This document shows positions 31,970-44,876 of a stretch of DNA of 64,000 nt, in pieces (the first letter of the stretch is position 1; each line of letters starts with the position of its first letter). Both the position numbers and the translations under genes were made by a program. The notes below the pieces were generated by a model. That model had not been told where the DNA came from. It did not search any database and worked only from the letters and a program-made list of their open reading frames with translations. This DNA comes from Plantago major. Taxonomy: Eukaryota; Streptophyta; Magnoliopsida; Lamiales; Plantaginaceae. Location of the stretch: NCBI GenBank assembly GCA_026545765.1, contig CM048840.1, forward strand, positions 89,866,877 through 89,930,876, read 5' to 3'.

Positions 31970-34962
31970 ACCTCTATGAGTTAATTAGCAAATTCCCTAA
32001 CTCCAAGCCTTTTGATGTCATCAGCATAATCATAAAGTAGTGTTCTGACTAACATTTATGTGTCTCAGGCAAATCCACAGACTTGTTTGTAGGACTTCAT
32101 GGGATTGTTTCTGGAAAAGTGCTTGACCCACATATATCTTCCCCATACCCAGGCATGCTCAATTTTGAGATCAGAGAGTTTGAAATACTCATAAATGATC
32201 TTCATATATTCAATGTCATCCAGATATTGTTCCTTAGTCATGTAGAATGACTCATAAGGTTCAACACCCAGTCTTGGCCTTGTGCCTGTTCCAGTCATCT
32301 TGGGAATTCTGTGCACATCATCTGGTTTCCCATAAGGACATTCAAAGGAGAGGTCCTTTTCCATGGCTTCAGTTCTTTTGGAGACTTCAAAATCCAGCCA
32401 TGCTTTGGATTTATCAGTACTGGCTTGTCTTTTCTCCATGCCTTAAGTTGTTAAGATATAGGAACTGAGAATTTTTCATTTACTAGCAGGTGCTTTAGTT
32501 CTAGAATCCAATGACCATTTTTCTGGTGAATGCATCTGTAAGAGGTTTGACTGTTGTCAGTCTTGACATATTCAATCAGGGCATCAACAGGTTTTTTAGG
32601 TGCTGCCCTACCAAATTGAGTGTCTCTTCTCCTCTTTCTTCTTGTTTTGGCATTCTCTCTTGGGGGTTTGCTTGAAGAACCACCCTGGATAGACTTGGTA
32701 TTTCCAGAGGGTATTTTGGCTACCAATTGCTTTGCAGCAATAGGCTCAGATAGGCTATCAACCCTTTTCCTTTTCCTGTGAAGAGGAGCTTCATCTTCAT
32801 AAGTCTCTTCATCATCATCATCATCAATGTTAATCTTTATGGGAGATTTGCAGCCTTCTTTATTACCCTGGGATCTGATTTGGCCTTCTTCTTCAGAAGA
32901 CTTTTCAATCCCTTTTACTTGTCTTATCCTTGGGGAATTGGTTCCATTTGGAGGTCTATGTGATATTGTCTGTAATCTGGCCCTTGTTGTCATTCCTTGT
33001 TCAGGAATCTGCTGAGTTATTGCTACTATCTGAGTAATAGCTTGACTGAAGGAGGGCTCATTTATTTTGAGAGGTGGTTATTCAGATTTTCTTTTGTTTC
33101 CACTTCCTCTTCCTCTCTAATCACCTTTAGATCCTTCCCCCCTAGTCATTGTTGACTGACTAAGAATCACAAAAGATTCTGAGAGGGAGTCAAAGTTGCC
33201 TTGAAGATAGTTGTAAGCAGCAACCAACTTTTTCAGATCAGCCTTGAACTTGTGATTTTGTTTGATAAGTCTTGTTTCCTTATCAGTTAGCTCTGCCAGT
33301 GGACCTTGAGTAGCATCTGCTTTTCCAGCAGCATAGCTAGCTCATTGAGGGATTTTTCAGCAAGAGTATTATCATCATCCCTCACCATGCCTACGTCTCT
33401 CTGAGCAATGACCAAGCTTGTTGTTCTCTGAGTGATAACTCAGTGAACTTCTTCATTTCAGCAGGGACTGATGCAATGACTTCTTCATTTTATTGAGACA
33501 ACTCCTTTCTTAGAGTTGCCAGAACCTGGTATCTAGCCATGTTATCATGGGAGTTGAGATTTGGTATCTTACTGAAGCTTTGAGGAGCAATCAGTTTTCT
33601 CTTTAAGTGAGAAACTCCCAAGTGAACATTTGCATGTTCTACCAAGGTTCTGTCTTCTTTATGATCTGATTCTTCATCCCAGTGATCTTCATCCTCTTGG
33701 GCATTTTTATCAATATTTTCTAGCCCAGCAACCATCTCAGAGATGGGATTCATTCCTTTCAGTGAGGAGGAGGATGGTATATCATTTGGTAATGCAGCCT
33801 TAGCATCATGCTTTTCTTCAGATACTTGCTCAGTATCTAATTCTTCAGCAATTTCCTGAACAGCAAGCTGGAGTTCTTTCATCTCAGCATAAGCTTCCAT
33901 TTCCTTGATGGTAAGATCTTCAATCTTTTGGAGCTTTGCTTTAGATTCAGCTATCTTTTCTTCTAGTTGAAGATTTAGATGTTGTTCTTCCTCCAACAAT
34001 TGTTTGAGTTGAGCAACTCTGGCTTGTGCATCCAATATCTTCTAAGTGTTGTCCTCATAGTGCTCAATTACTTGTTTAGGAGTATTTTTTGTTGGGGAGA
34101 GGGATGTGTAGACTTCTAAGAAGATGGAGGAGGGGAATTCTGTGAAGTCCTCTCATTGTGCTTTTCAGCAACTGAGGTATTATTACCTTGTGCAATCCCT
34201 CCTATCCCTGGTGCAGGGGCATCATCATCATCCTTGTAATGATCAGAAGGAGGTTCTTCAAAATTATTCTCATCTGTTTCCACCTCATCTTCAGAAACCA
34301 GATTGATCACTTCAGGGAGTGCGACCAATTGCCCATTTACTTCCTCTTGTTCAAAGGGTATGCACTGTAGGGACTTAGGCAATGGATGCTTAAATGCTAT
34401 CTCCATTCTGGTCTGATCATCAACCTTCTCAAAAGCTTCTGTGAGCTTGTGTGTAGCTTCTTTAACAAAGTCCTTATGCATCAGAGTAGCAAAAGAGTAC
34501 TACTCTGTTTGGAACATAGCATGGACATAATTCTCCAAGTCAAAATCTCTGACTCTTCTCAATTGGTGATCAGTCACCTTTGTAAATTCAGTCAGATCTG
34601 AGCTTCTGAGCTTTTGCCACTTTCTAAAACACTTGTGGTGTTTCTTGAGAGGGTGGTCTTTGAAGAATGGAAGCAGGTCTTCTACTGAGAATGCAGAGAC
34701 CTTGGGCACAATTGTTTGAGCCTGAAAGAAAGAGTTTTGAGTTAGATTCAAAACTTGTGTAGATATCTGAGTACTTGTGTAGTTAGGTTTCTGGGTTACC
34801 TGAATAAGTACATCAGGCTCAGAGACTTGTACTACTGAGGTAGGGGGTGCTATCTTGTTGTGAGGTGGAGACTTGAGAGTCTAGAACTCATCAACCTTTC
34901 TTTCAGCTTGAACCTGAGAATTAAAATTATCACAATACTTAGGAAATTGTCATGAAAGAATT
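31970..34962 (-). pseudogene. C ORF3, distal part
   Basis: Same protein as B ORF3. The C-terminal domain (about 32065-32540) has the DDVHRI-TGTGTR and EHAWVWGRYMWVKHF strings. Upstream are the Arg/Lys-rich stretch, the helical segment, the coiled coil (RVAQLKQLLEEEQHLNLQLEEKI, about 33890-34030) and the FRKWQKLRSSDLTEF block (about 34590-34640). A GT...AG spacer equivalent to the last one in B is visible at about 34723-34800. D interrupts the gene at 34963. Broken in several places. Confidence 0.75.
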
Positions 34963-36547
34963 TGATGGTCCAGATAACGGCAAATGAAAAGATTAGAGGG
35001 GGGGGGGGGGGTGAATAGTCTTTTACAACTTTTGTCGATAAACACAATTTCTCAGATATCTGTGAAGATATCTGATACTTAATTTCAGGGAGCGGAAGAC
35101 TTTTCTGTGATAAGTGCACGTGCTCAGCAAGATATAATGTATTTAAATACTTAGCAGGATAAACAGAACAATAAGTAAATTACTAAGAGTAAATAACACG
35201 TATTTTATAGTGGTATCTGAAGGTGGCGTAATCCTTCAACTAATCTACTTCGGCCTTTCTCAGACCTAGAATCCACTAAGACAGATAAATGAGTTCACCT
35301 TACAAATATCTTCTCTCAATTCCTAAATACACTAGGTTCCCAACTAAGTGTTCCCCCTGAGTTATTCCCCGGCTCCCAGCCAAGTACTTCCTATACTTAG
35401 AAACCTTTGAGCTGTTCCTTAGTTTCCCAAACTAAGTACTTCCTATGCTCAGTAACCTTGGAGTTATTCCTTAGTTTCCCAAACTAAGTACTTCCTGTAC
35501 TCCACGCCGTTTAAGGTGTTGGTTATGATGGTTTGTCAGGTGAGTAGTCTTGGTAACTTTTTAGTTATGTAGGAATACTCTATAGAACAAGAATCACTTA
35601 ACACACTTGACAATGTGTGGTGATATGTTCTTTACTGACCCAAGTCTATGTAAATGTTCTGGAGAATGAAACTTAGATACTTGATCTTTTGATTCAACTC
35701 CTTCACATATATCAATGCTTGTTAAGGATCAGGACACTTATAACTTTCATGCTACTTAGGATTCAAAAGCTTGTATGCTTGAAAGAAAGATACCACTAGT
35801 TGTTTTGAAGCTTGGTATTTTCAGTGTAAGTTCAAGGTGTGTTTCAAGCATTCTAAGTGGTGATATTTATAGTTGAATTTGAAGCTGTTTGAATAGTATC
35901 CGTTAGGCTCAATTCAAATTCAAACTATTGATATCTGTAAATAGTACTGCAGAAGACGTTGTCTCTTTTCAGAGATTTCCTCTTTTGTTCAGATGTCTCT
36001 GTCTGCGCATTTATTGCATTGTACTATTTTGGTCCTGCAATGCCAACGGAACTATGCACGCTTTCTGAAGCATTACATGTCCCTTTCTAGAGACCTTCAC
36101 ATCTCCAGATACCTGTTGAAACATTGTTTCCCAGAAACATAGTTTTATCCAGGGTATCTGACTGTAGATATCTGTGGGCACTTTTCCTCATTCAGAAACC
36201 TTGTGTTCTCAGATATCGTTTGCAAGACTTGTTTATTGAAAAACACTTGTTTGTTCAAGATATCTGGACATAGGTATCTGATGACCTTTGTCTTCAACAA
36301 TCTTGTGCAGTCTTCAAAACTTCAAAATTGGTTGAACTCTCCTGCTGGATGCCTTCTTCTTGGTCTTCTTCAAATATATAAAAATTACATTCAGAGACCT
36401 AATATCCTATACAAGATTCGCTAGAGTAACATACTTAGTGATTTTCCATTTTTACATTGTTCAAGTGAACCAAGAGTACTACCCACCCTTCTGAGCTAAG
36501 ATAAGTCATTAGGTTGCTGATCAAAATCTAAACAGATATTCCTAACA
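34963..36547 (-). repeat. D 3' LTR
   Basis: 1585 bases, plus-strand start TGATGGTCCAGATAAC and end CAGATATTCCTAACA. It is closer to the C LTR than to the B LTR, with the same 'gataagtgcacgtgctca' and leader-repeat text. A 14-base C homopolymer lies near the terminus. The polypurine tract in reverse follows at 36548-36562. Confidence 0.85.
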
Positions 36548-36899
36548 AATTTTCCCCTTTTTGATCAGTCAACGATGACTATCTGTAAAACCTATTACAA
36601 CTTGGAAGAGGAACAATCTATCACTTAATCATTTCTTATGATCTTTTCAATTCATTTTAATTAAGTGCAGAACGTAAACATCAACCATATCACAAGTTGT
36701 GATCTTTGGTGACAAGTTATCTTTTTATAGATTGATATCTGAGAGTAGGTTCATCAGATATGTTACAAGTAAAGTTTACAGATAACTTTTACAAATAAAA
36801 CACATTACAGCTCAGTCAGCAAGATACAAAAGAAAATACTTAGTTAAATCAGAACAACAGGAGTAACCAAGCTCCAAGTAAACATTCTAATTTATTAGT
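36548..36899 (-). other. D polypurine tract and 3' untranslated region
   Basis: Noncoding; equivalent to 26551-26938 in B. Nothing else is seen. Confidence 0.6.
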
Positions 36900-37769
36900 C
36901 TTCAAGTCTTCAATCAGCAGATCTATGGATCAATTAGCAAAGTCCCTATCCCCAAATCCACATACTTCTTTGTAGGTTTTGGTGGGATTCTTCTTGGAAA
37001 AGTGTTTGACCCACATATACTTTCCCCATTTCCAGGCATGCTCAATTCTGATATCTGATAGCTTGAAGTAATCATATATGATCCTTAGATATCTGATGTC
37101 ACCCTTTTATTGTTCTTGAGTCATGTAAAAAGACTCATAGGGTTCCACAGCAAGTCTTGCTCTTGTGCCTGTTCCAATGATGTCGGGAATTCTGTGCACA
37201 TCATCTGGCTTTCCATAAGGACAATCAACAGAGAGGTCCTTCTTCATGGCTTCTATTCTCTTGATTACTTCAAAATCCAACCAGGCTTTGATGTGGTTGG
37301 TGTTAATCAAGACTGGCTTGTCTTTTCTCCATGCCATGAGTTGTTTATGGATTGGTTCTGGAAATTTTTCATTTACCAGTAAGTGCTTGAATTCCAGAAT
37401 CCAGTAGCCATTCTTCTGATTAATTCACCTATAGACAGAGGAGTCATTGTTGGTCTTCACATACTCAATCTTGGCTTCTTCAGGCCTGAGTGGTAATTGA
37501 AGTTTTCTTTGTTCAGCTCTCAGCCTGTTCCTCCTTTATCTTGAATTTTCTCTTGGGGGATTGCGTGAAGAACCACTCTGGATAGACTTGGTATTTCCAT
37601 AGGGTGTTTTAGCTGCTATTCGCTTTGCAGCTAAGGGCTCAGTTAGGCTATCAACCCTTTTTCTCTTTTTGTGAAGAGGAGCTTCATCTTCATCCTTATC
37701 TTCATAATCATCTTCCAGATTTCTTTTGTTAGGTGATTTGTAGCCTTCTTCATTGCCCTGGGATTTGAT

Positions 37770-38064
37770 TTCTTCTTCTTCTTCTTCTTCTTCTTCTTCT
37801 TCTTCTTCTTCTTCTTCTTCTTCTTCTTCTTCTTCTCCTTCTTCTCCTCCTCCTCCTTCTTCTTCTCCTTCTTCTGCTTCTTCTCCTTCTCCTTCTTCTC
37901 CTTCTTCTCCTACTTCTTCTCCTTCTCCTTCTTCTCCTTCTCCTTCTCCTTCTTCTGCTTCTGCTTCTTCTCCTACTTCTCCTCCTTCTCCTCCTCCTTC
38001 TCCTCCTTCTTCTCCTCCTCCTCCTCCTCCTCCTCCTCCTCCTCCTTCTTCTTCTTCTTCTTCA
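37770..38064 (-). repeat. TTC/TCC microsatellite expansion inside D ORF3
   Basis: On the minus strand this is a (GAA/GGA)n run that stays open and encodes about 95 residues of Glu and Gly. Copies B and F have only five or six Glu at the same place (DESSEEEEEGQ). The expansion therefore happened in D or its recent ancestor. Confidence 0.9.
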
Positions 38065-40423
38065 GAAGACTCATCAATCCCTATCACTTATCTTCTCCTT
38101 GGAGCCTTGGTACCCCTTGGAGGTTTCTGTGCCCTGGCCCTTGTTATCATTCCTTTTTCAGGAAGTTGCTGAGTGGTGGCCACTATCTGTAGAGCAGTCT
38201 GACTGGAGGAGGGCTCATTTATTTTGAGAGGTGGTTGTTCAGTTTTTGTTTTGTTTCCTCTTCCTCTTCCTCTCTGAGCACCTTGAAATCCTTCCCCCTT
38301 AGTCATTGTTGACTAACTAAGACTCACAAAAGATTCTGAAAGAGACTCAAAATTCCTTTGCAGATAGTTGTAAGCAGCAACCAACTTTTCCAGATTAGCC
38401 TTGAGCTCCTTATTTTGTTTGATAAGACTTGTTTCCTTATCAGTGAGCTCTTCCAGTGGGCCTTGAATAGCATCTGCTTTTCCAGCAGCATAGCTAGCCT
38501 CTTCAAAGGATTTTGCAGCCAAGTTTTGGTCATCATCCTTAACCATGCCTAGGTCTTTCTGAGCAACGACCAGACTGGTTGTTCTCTAAGTGATGAGCTC
38601 AGTGAATGTCATCATCTCTACAGGGAATGATGCAATGGCGATTTTTTCTTGAGAAGACAACTACTTTTTCAATTTAGCCAGTACTTGATATCTGTTAAAG
38701 TATTCATTAAAGTTGACATTTGGCAGCTTGCTGAAGATTTCAGGAGCAATACGCTTCCTTTTCAAATGAGAAACCGCTAAGTGTTCATTGCGGTGTTCTG
38801 CCAATGCCTTGTCTTCTTCATCATCTGAGTCATCAGCCCAGTGATCTTCATCCTCTTGGACATTTTCATCAATGTTCTCTAGTCCAATAACCATCTCAGA
38901 GATGGGCTTCTTTTCTTTGAGTGAGGAGGATGGTACATCTTTTGATAATGCAACCTTAGCATCATGCTTGTCTTTAGATACTTGCTCAGTATCTAATTCC
39001 TCAACAATTGCCTAAACAACAAGTTGGAGTTCTTTCATTTCAGCATAAGATTCCGTTTCCTTGATTGTTTGATCTTCAATCTTTTGGAGCTTTGCTTTAG
39101 ATTCAGCTATCTTCTCTTCCAGTTGAAGATTCAGGTGTTGTTCTTCCTCCAACAGTTGTTTGAGTTGAGCAACTCTGGCTTGTGCGTCCAATATTTTCTG
39201 AGTGTTATCCTCAGAGTGCTCAACTACTTGTTCAGTAGAGTCTTTTTGTTGGGGAGATGGATGGGTAGATTTCGGAGGAGATGGAGGAGGGGATTTTTGT
39301 GATGTCCTCTTAGTGTGCTTTTCAGCAACTGAGTTATTATTTCCTTGTGCAATCGCTCCTGTCCCTAGTGCAGGGGCATCATCATCATCCTTCTTATCAT
39401 CCTTATCCTTGTGATGGTCAGAAGGAGGTTCTTCATAGTCATTCTCATCAGTCTCCTTCTCTTCTTCGTCTTCAGAGACCAGACTGATCACTTCTGGAAT
39501 AGTGATCATTTGCCCATTTACTTCCTCTTGCTCAGAGGGTATGAACTGTAGAGTCTGGGGCAAAATAGGCTTGAATGCCATCTGCATTCTGGTCTGACCA
39601 TCTGCTTGGTTGAAAGCTTGAATAAGCTTTCTGGCCACTTCCTTGACGAAGTCCTTATGCATTAATGTTCCAAAAGAGTATTGTTCAGTGGGGAATATAG
39701 CATGGACATAATTTTCCAAGTCAAGGGCTCGTGCTCTCCTTATGGAGTGATCAGTCACCTTTATGATCTCAGATAGATCGGAGCATCGAAGCTTTTGCCA
39801 TTTCTTGAAGCATTTTAAGTGCTTTTGCAAAGTGTATTCCTTGAAGAAAGGAAGCAGGTCCTTATTCTCATCAACAGGAACCTTAGTGGCACTTGTTTGA
39901 GCCTGAAAGAAATAGTTTTGAATTAGTTTCAAAACTATGGTAGGTATCTGAGTTACCTGTGTGACAGGCTCAGATGACTTGACTACTGAGGTTCCAGCTG
40001 CCTCAGATATCTGGATATGAGGAGGAGACTGGGAAGTATGATCCTCAATGATCTTTCTTTCTGCTTGAACCTGAGATTAAAAACATAACACTTAGAAAAT
40101 TTGAACAAGAAAACTACATTAGACAATTTCAGATATCTGAGGTGTCAATTACCTTCATAGTAGGAGGCTGAGATACTTGTCTTTCAAAGACTTGTGCAGT
40201 CTCTGGAAGGTTTTCCTGTGATGAAGGCTTTGATGCCTCATCAATTTCCACTGGTTGCGGGGATTGAGTGGGCATTTCCCCAGCAACTTCTACTTCTTTT
40301 TTGAACCTATGAGTAGAAAGTGTTAAGTTTTTAGAAAAATGATCAGAGTAACATTGTGAAGAATATAGATATCTGAGATATATATACCTTCTCAATAGAA
40401 GGCTCAGATACTTGTTCCTCAGA

Positions 40424-40428
40424 GACTT
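40424..40428. repeat. Target-site duplication of the solo LTR, left (GACTT)
   Basis: GACTT directly before TGTTAGATATTTTG. It is repeated at 42123-42127 right after CCAACA. Confidence 0.9.
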
Positions 40429-42122
40429 TGTTAGATATTTTGTTAAGAATATCTGTTTAGATTTTGTTCAGCAACATGATGACTAATCTTAGTCTCAGAA
40501 AGGTGATTAGTACTCTTGGTTCACTTGAACATTGTAAAAGAGGAAACCCACTAAGTATGATAGTCTAGCTAATCTTGTATAGGATGTTAGGTCTCAAAAT
40601 GTAATTTTTATTTTATGAAGAGAAGACCAAGAAAAAGACATCCAAGCAGAAAGCTCAACGACATTGAAGACTTGAAGAAAACTGCACAAGATTACTGAAT
40701 CTGTTGTTCAGATATCTTAGCCAGATATCTTGTAGACACGAACAGTTTCAAACAAACTGTGTCACAAGAGATATCTGAGAAATAAGATAAATATCTGAAA
40801 ACAAGGAAAGTGTCCACAGATATCTATTCTCAGATACCTTGAGCTTTAACCACGTTTCTGAAAGAGAAATATATATTGCAAACAAAGTTGTTTCAATAAA
40901 CACAAGTGGTATCTGAAGAATGAAGATAAGGACGTGCAAAGAATCAGATAACACTAGTCTCTGATACAAAGCATAGTTCCGTTGGCACTACAGGACAAAA
41001 AGTATAGTACAATGCATTTAATGCACGGACAGAGATGTCTGAATAAAAGCAACGGCAACTTCTGAGAAGAAGACAAAATCTGCTACAGTACTATACACAG
41101 ATATCGATAGTTTGAATTTGAGCCTAACGGATACTATTCAAACGGCACTCAAATTCATCTATAAATATCAACACTTAGACAGCTTGAGAGGACACACTGA
41201 ATACGCTGAAAACACAGAACTCTGATTATCTTACTCTCTCAAAGCAACTTACTTATTATCAAAGCTTTCTGTTGCGACTAAAGCTTTTGATCTTGAGTAA
41301 ACACTGAAGTTCTAAGTGTCCTGATCCTAAACAAGCAAAGCTATCTGTGAAGGAGTTGAATCAAAAGATCAACTATCTGAGATTCATTCTCTTGAACAGA
41401 TATCATAAGACTTGGGTCAGTAAAATCGAACAAGATACCATACGCTGTAAAGTGTATTAAGTAACTTAGTTCACAGAGCTATCTGATTAACTGAAAAGTT
41501 ATTAAGACGCTCATCTGACAACTCAAACCAAAACTAACACCATAACTGGCGTGGAGTACAGGAAGTACTTAGTTTGAAAAATCAGGGAATAACTCCAAGG
41601 TTACCGGAGTATAGGAAGTACTTGATTTGGGAAACTAAGGAATAACTCCAAGGTTATTGAGTATAAGAAGTACTTAGCTTGGGAAGCTAGGGAATAACTC
41701 AAAGGTTTCTAAGTATAGGAAGTACTTGGCTGTGAAAGCCGGGGAACAACTCAGGGGGAACATTTGGTTGGGAACCAATTGTTAAGAATCTTATAATAGG
41801 ATTATTGTAAGGAAATCTCAATTATCTGTTCTAGTGAATTCTAGGTCTCTGATAGACCGAAGTGGATTAGTTGGAGGATTACGCCACCTCCAGATACCAC
41901 TGTACTTGTTGTGTCATTTACGTTTCTGTATTTATACTTCAGCAACACACACACACTTATTAAATGTTTCTGCACTTATCTTTATTAAGTCTTCCGCACT
42001 CTGATTCTAAGTATCAGATATCTATTCAGACATCTGAGAAATATTTGTTATCGACAAAAGTTTTAAAAGACTATTCACCCCCCCCCCCCTAGTCTTTTAC
42101 TTTGCCGTTATCTGGACCAACA
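40429..42122 (+). repeat. Solo LTR of the B family
   Basis: 1694 bases, TGTTAGATATTTTG to GGACCAACA, colinear with the B LTRs except for a shorter 5' terminus. Perfect GACTT duplications flank it and D ORF3 text continues on both sides. No internal sequence is present, the expected product of LTR-LTR recombination of a full element inserted on the plus strand. TATA region, leader repeats and a C-loop of 12 C are retained. Confidence 0.95.
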
Positions 42123-43664
42123 GACTTTGTGAGTCTCTGGTTGATTCTCTGATGAGTTAGGCTTCTTAGCCTCATCATTTTTCTTCTCAGTTGGAACCTA
42201 TTAGAAACAAACACTTAGTTAGTCAAGTGTGTACAATAGATATCTGAAAAGTTATTTCTTAAGAAACTAATTTCCACCTGTAATACAGGCTCAAGTTCCT
42301 TAAGTGGTGAGGCTATGGGAGCCTCCTTCTCAGTCTTTGAGGCAAGCTTTGTAGCTTCCTCTTATTCTTTTGTTTCTAATTCATCCTGTAACAAAGAAAT
42401 TTTTATAAGTAACAAGATTTATAAACATAAGATATCACAAGTAGAGAGTTAAACCATTCAGCTACCTGAGCAGTGTCAAGCTGATTGGTCTCTGTAACTT
42501 GTGACCCTTCTATGCTTTGGTCTTGTTGTTCCATTTCAGCTTCTTTGTTTGAAGTTTCAGGTACTTCAGACCTTTCCTGAGTGTGGAACTCAGTTGCCTC
42601 CCCTGGTTGATCATTCTGAGCAGATGCCTCAGTTCGATCCCGCTCATTGAGTTGGGGAACCTGTTATTTTACAAGATTTTCTTCGGCAAGGAAAGATGCT
42701 GGTATCTCATGCTGTAACTCAAGTATCATCTCAACAGCATCCACTATTGGCTGTTGTGGTTGGTGTGGTGATTCTGATCTGGATGAAGATGGTGATGCTA
42801 TATGGGGCCTATCCAGATCTGCTTGAGACAGACTTTTAAGTGTTGAGGCAATGGCAGTATCCTCCAACACTAAGTTTCCACTCATCAGAGCATCTTCAAT
42901 GTGCTTAAGTGTTACTTGCTCTGATGGTGGGTTTTGTCTAGTGACCTTGGACACAGTTGCTTCTTCAACAACCTTTGAACTAGTTGCTCTTTCAGCAACC
43001 TTGGGGATTATTGCTCCCCCCTCATCTTCAGATTCTTCATTGAAATCTGGGACTGAGTTATCAACAATCCCTGCTGCTTCTACAAAGAGTGTTTGAAGTT
43101 TATCACTGCTTTTATTTGTATTGATGGGTTCATCAGCAGTGGACTTAGCAGCATTGATGAGTTCATCAACAGTGGCGGCAGATACCTGAGAGTCGACATC
43201 CATAATGGGTATTCCTTCTGATTTGCTAGCAGACTTCTTTCGTAAAGTTCTGGGCTTTTTGGTCGCAATGGATCCCTCGGATACCTCATCAGTCTTTCGT
43301 TTCTTAGAACCTTTCTGAGATGCAGTAACCTTTTTCATCATGTTTGTATACTCATATTTGTAGAGCAGGTTACTGTTGGCTATGTCAGCCGTCTCTCTGA
43401 GCTCAATGCCAAGACACTCCAGTAAGTAGCATATCTTCAATCCATAGCTTACTGTGGCTTTTGGCTCAGCAAGGCCCTTAACGATTTTAGGCTCAAAGCC
43501 TTGTATCTTCTTCATAAATTTCATGAAGGCATACTTCCCTCAATTAAAAGGGTTTTTCAGCCTTTTGTTTTGTTGATTCAACAAGAACATCATCATCCAG
43601 CGTTCTTGGCTTATCTGGTCAGCTCCTCCTTGTAGACCATCAAAGCATCTGTGAAGGATAGATG
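42123..43664 (-). pseudogene. D ORF3, middle part between solo LTR and element E
   Basis: Continues ORF3. Exon-like modules with GT...AG spacers lie at about 42198-42279 and 42387-42465 (the latter equal to the first spacer in B). Upstream is a long Ser/Glu/Thr-rich coding stretch (42664-43524) with the nuclear-signal-like KKPRTLRKKSASK and an EPKIVKGLAEPKATVSYGLK block shared with B 21717-21770. Element E interrupts at 43665. Broken in a few places. Confidence 0.7.
43660..43664. repeat. Probable target-site duplication of element E, left (AGATG)
   Basis: AGATG before the E LTR and ACATG after it (52353-52357) agree at four of five bases. The flanking ORF3 text is continuous with B once one copy is ignored, which supports these ends. 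Confidence 0.65.
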
Positions 43665-44876
43665 TGATGTGCTCAAATTAATACTTAGAAAACCAAGTAG
43701 TAAGCAGTTGTTGTAAACAGACAAAGCTAAATCACAGAGTCGTTCGCTAAGGAATTAATTAAGCTACGTAGCAGTGAGAATAAACAGATACTTGCGAGTA
43801 ACAATTTGATTGATGGTTTGGTTGTACTTCTAACTAATTTAACTAAAGCAAAGATTACAATTAACAATGAGAGAAATATGAATACAATAGCAAGATCCAA
43901 TTATGCTAATTCGAACTAGGGAAAACACTCATATTTGTCACACGGTTGTTGTACAGTAAATCAATCAATTCGATTCAACCAATTGTTATTAGAATATATT
44001 ATACTGGAGAAATCGTGAGTCGTCAATTCACGATCCTTAAACATGAACAATTTAGAGAATTTACTACGGACTTATCGAATTGAAGGTTTTTACGAAGATT
44101 TTATACGAGACTAACCTATATGAGTGATTCGATAAACCCTAGAACGAATATGCATAATCTTCACATACTACTGTATTCAAAGGTGTTTAGCTACTCATAA
44201 TTGATGATTGCACACAGAGACTCATGGTAAAAATCATATGAAACATAGATGATAAACTCGCATGCAATAACATACAATTCAATCGAGAAGATAAAGAACT
44301 AATTGTAAAGAAGAAAGCAATAGAGAAATCAATACCAATAATCCTGATGAGTAAAATTAATGAATAACCAAGTTCCAAAGATGTCTCAATGTCAATATGT
44401 GTATCTAGGAGCTTTTCTCCAAACTAGGTTAAAAGAAGTATGAAAGAAAGGAATAAAAATTCTAATCTAATAAGGAAAACAAAACTTCTGATCCTGCGTC
44501 TCTCGCGGCGGCGGAGGAATAGCTCGCCGCGGCGAGCCTTCTTAGTCGCAAAATATAAAGCTCTCGCATAATCTCGCCGCGGCGAGCCTGCTTAAATCAC
44601 AAAAGATGATCACTCGCTAAATCTCACCGCGGCAGACTGATTTCCACGCCGCGGTGAGCCTTCTTCAAAGTTTCAATTCCAATTTCGTAAAATCTCGCCG
44701 CAGCGAGCCATGCTAAACAACTTGTTCTCATTCGGCTCAAAAGACATCGATTTCTACAAAATGTAAACAAAACACCAAAGCGTAAAAACGAACTAAAAAC
44801 ACTACAAAACTAAAGACAAAGACTCACAAAGACCGCTAAAAAGGACCAAATGAGACGTTAGAATATTGTCTCATCA
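43665..44876 (-). repeat. E 3' LTR
   Basis: 1212 bases. An AT-rich body holds a GC-rich stretch (about 44500-44710) with several copies or near copies of the palindrome CTCGCCGCGGCGAG. The polypurine tract and 'tgctcgtccccgagca' (44897-44912) follow directly outside. Confidence 0.9.

Larger units (their letters stand above)
30045..34962 (-). mobile_element. Element C: relative of B, minus strand, 3' part visible
   Basis: Begins (plus strand) at TGTTAGTCCAGATAAC inside the reverse transcriptase of element A. Visible parts are the 3' LTR (30045-31566), the polypurine tract and the distal two-thirds of ORF3. Element D has inserted into its ORF3 at 34963, so gag, pol and the 5' LTR of C are not in the window. 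The LTR is a different subtype from that of B. Broken, with about half a dozen breaks in the visible part. Confidence 0.8.
36900..40428 (-). pseudogene. D ORF3, distal and middle part
   Basis: C-terminal domain near 36960-37420 (DDVHRIPDIIGTGTRARLAVE), then an acidic tract hugely enlarged by a microsatellite (37770-38064). Next are the helical segment (38313-38546), the coiled coil (about 39012-39200), an acidic Ser-rich part and the FKKWQKLRCSDLSEI block (about 39780-39830). GT...AG spacers at about 39903-39957, 40072-40152 and 40307-40388 match those of B in place and ends. A solo LTR of the same family interrupts at 40429. Broken in several places. Confidence 0.75.

Noticed and set aside
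37753-38172. Poly-Ser/Pro open frame on the plus strand
   Set aside because: It is the complement of the GAA/GGA expansion in minus-strand D ORF3.
40748-40969. 73-codon hydrophobic frame, antisense to the solo LTR, repeated at 57305-57526
   Set aside because: It recurs only because both places are the same LTR segment. The B LTRs do not keep it open and there is no sign of selection on the protein.
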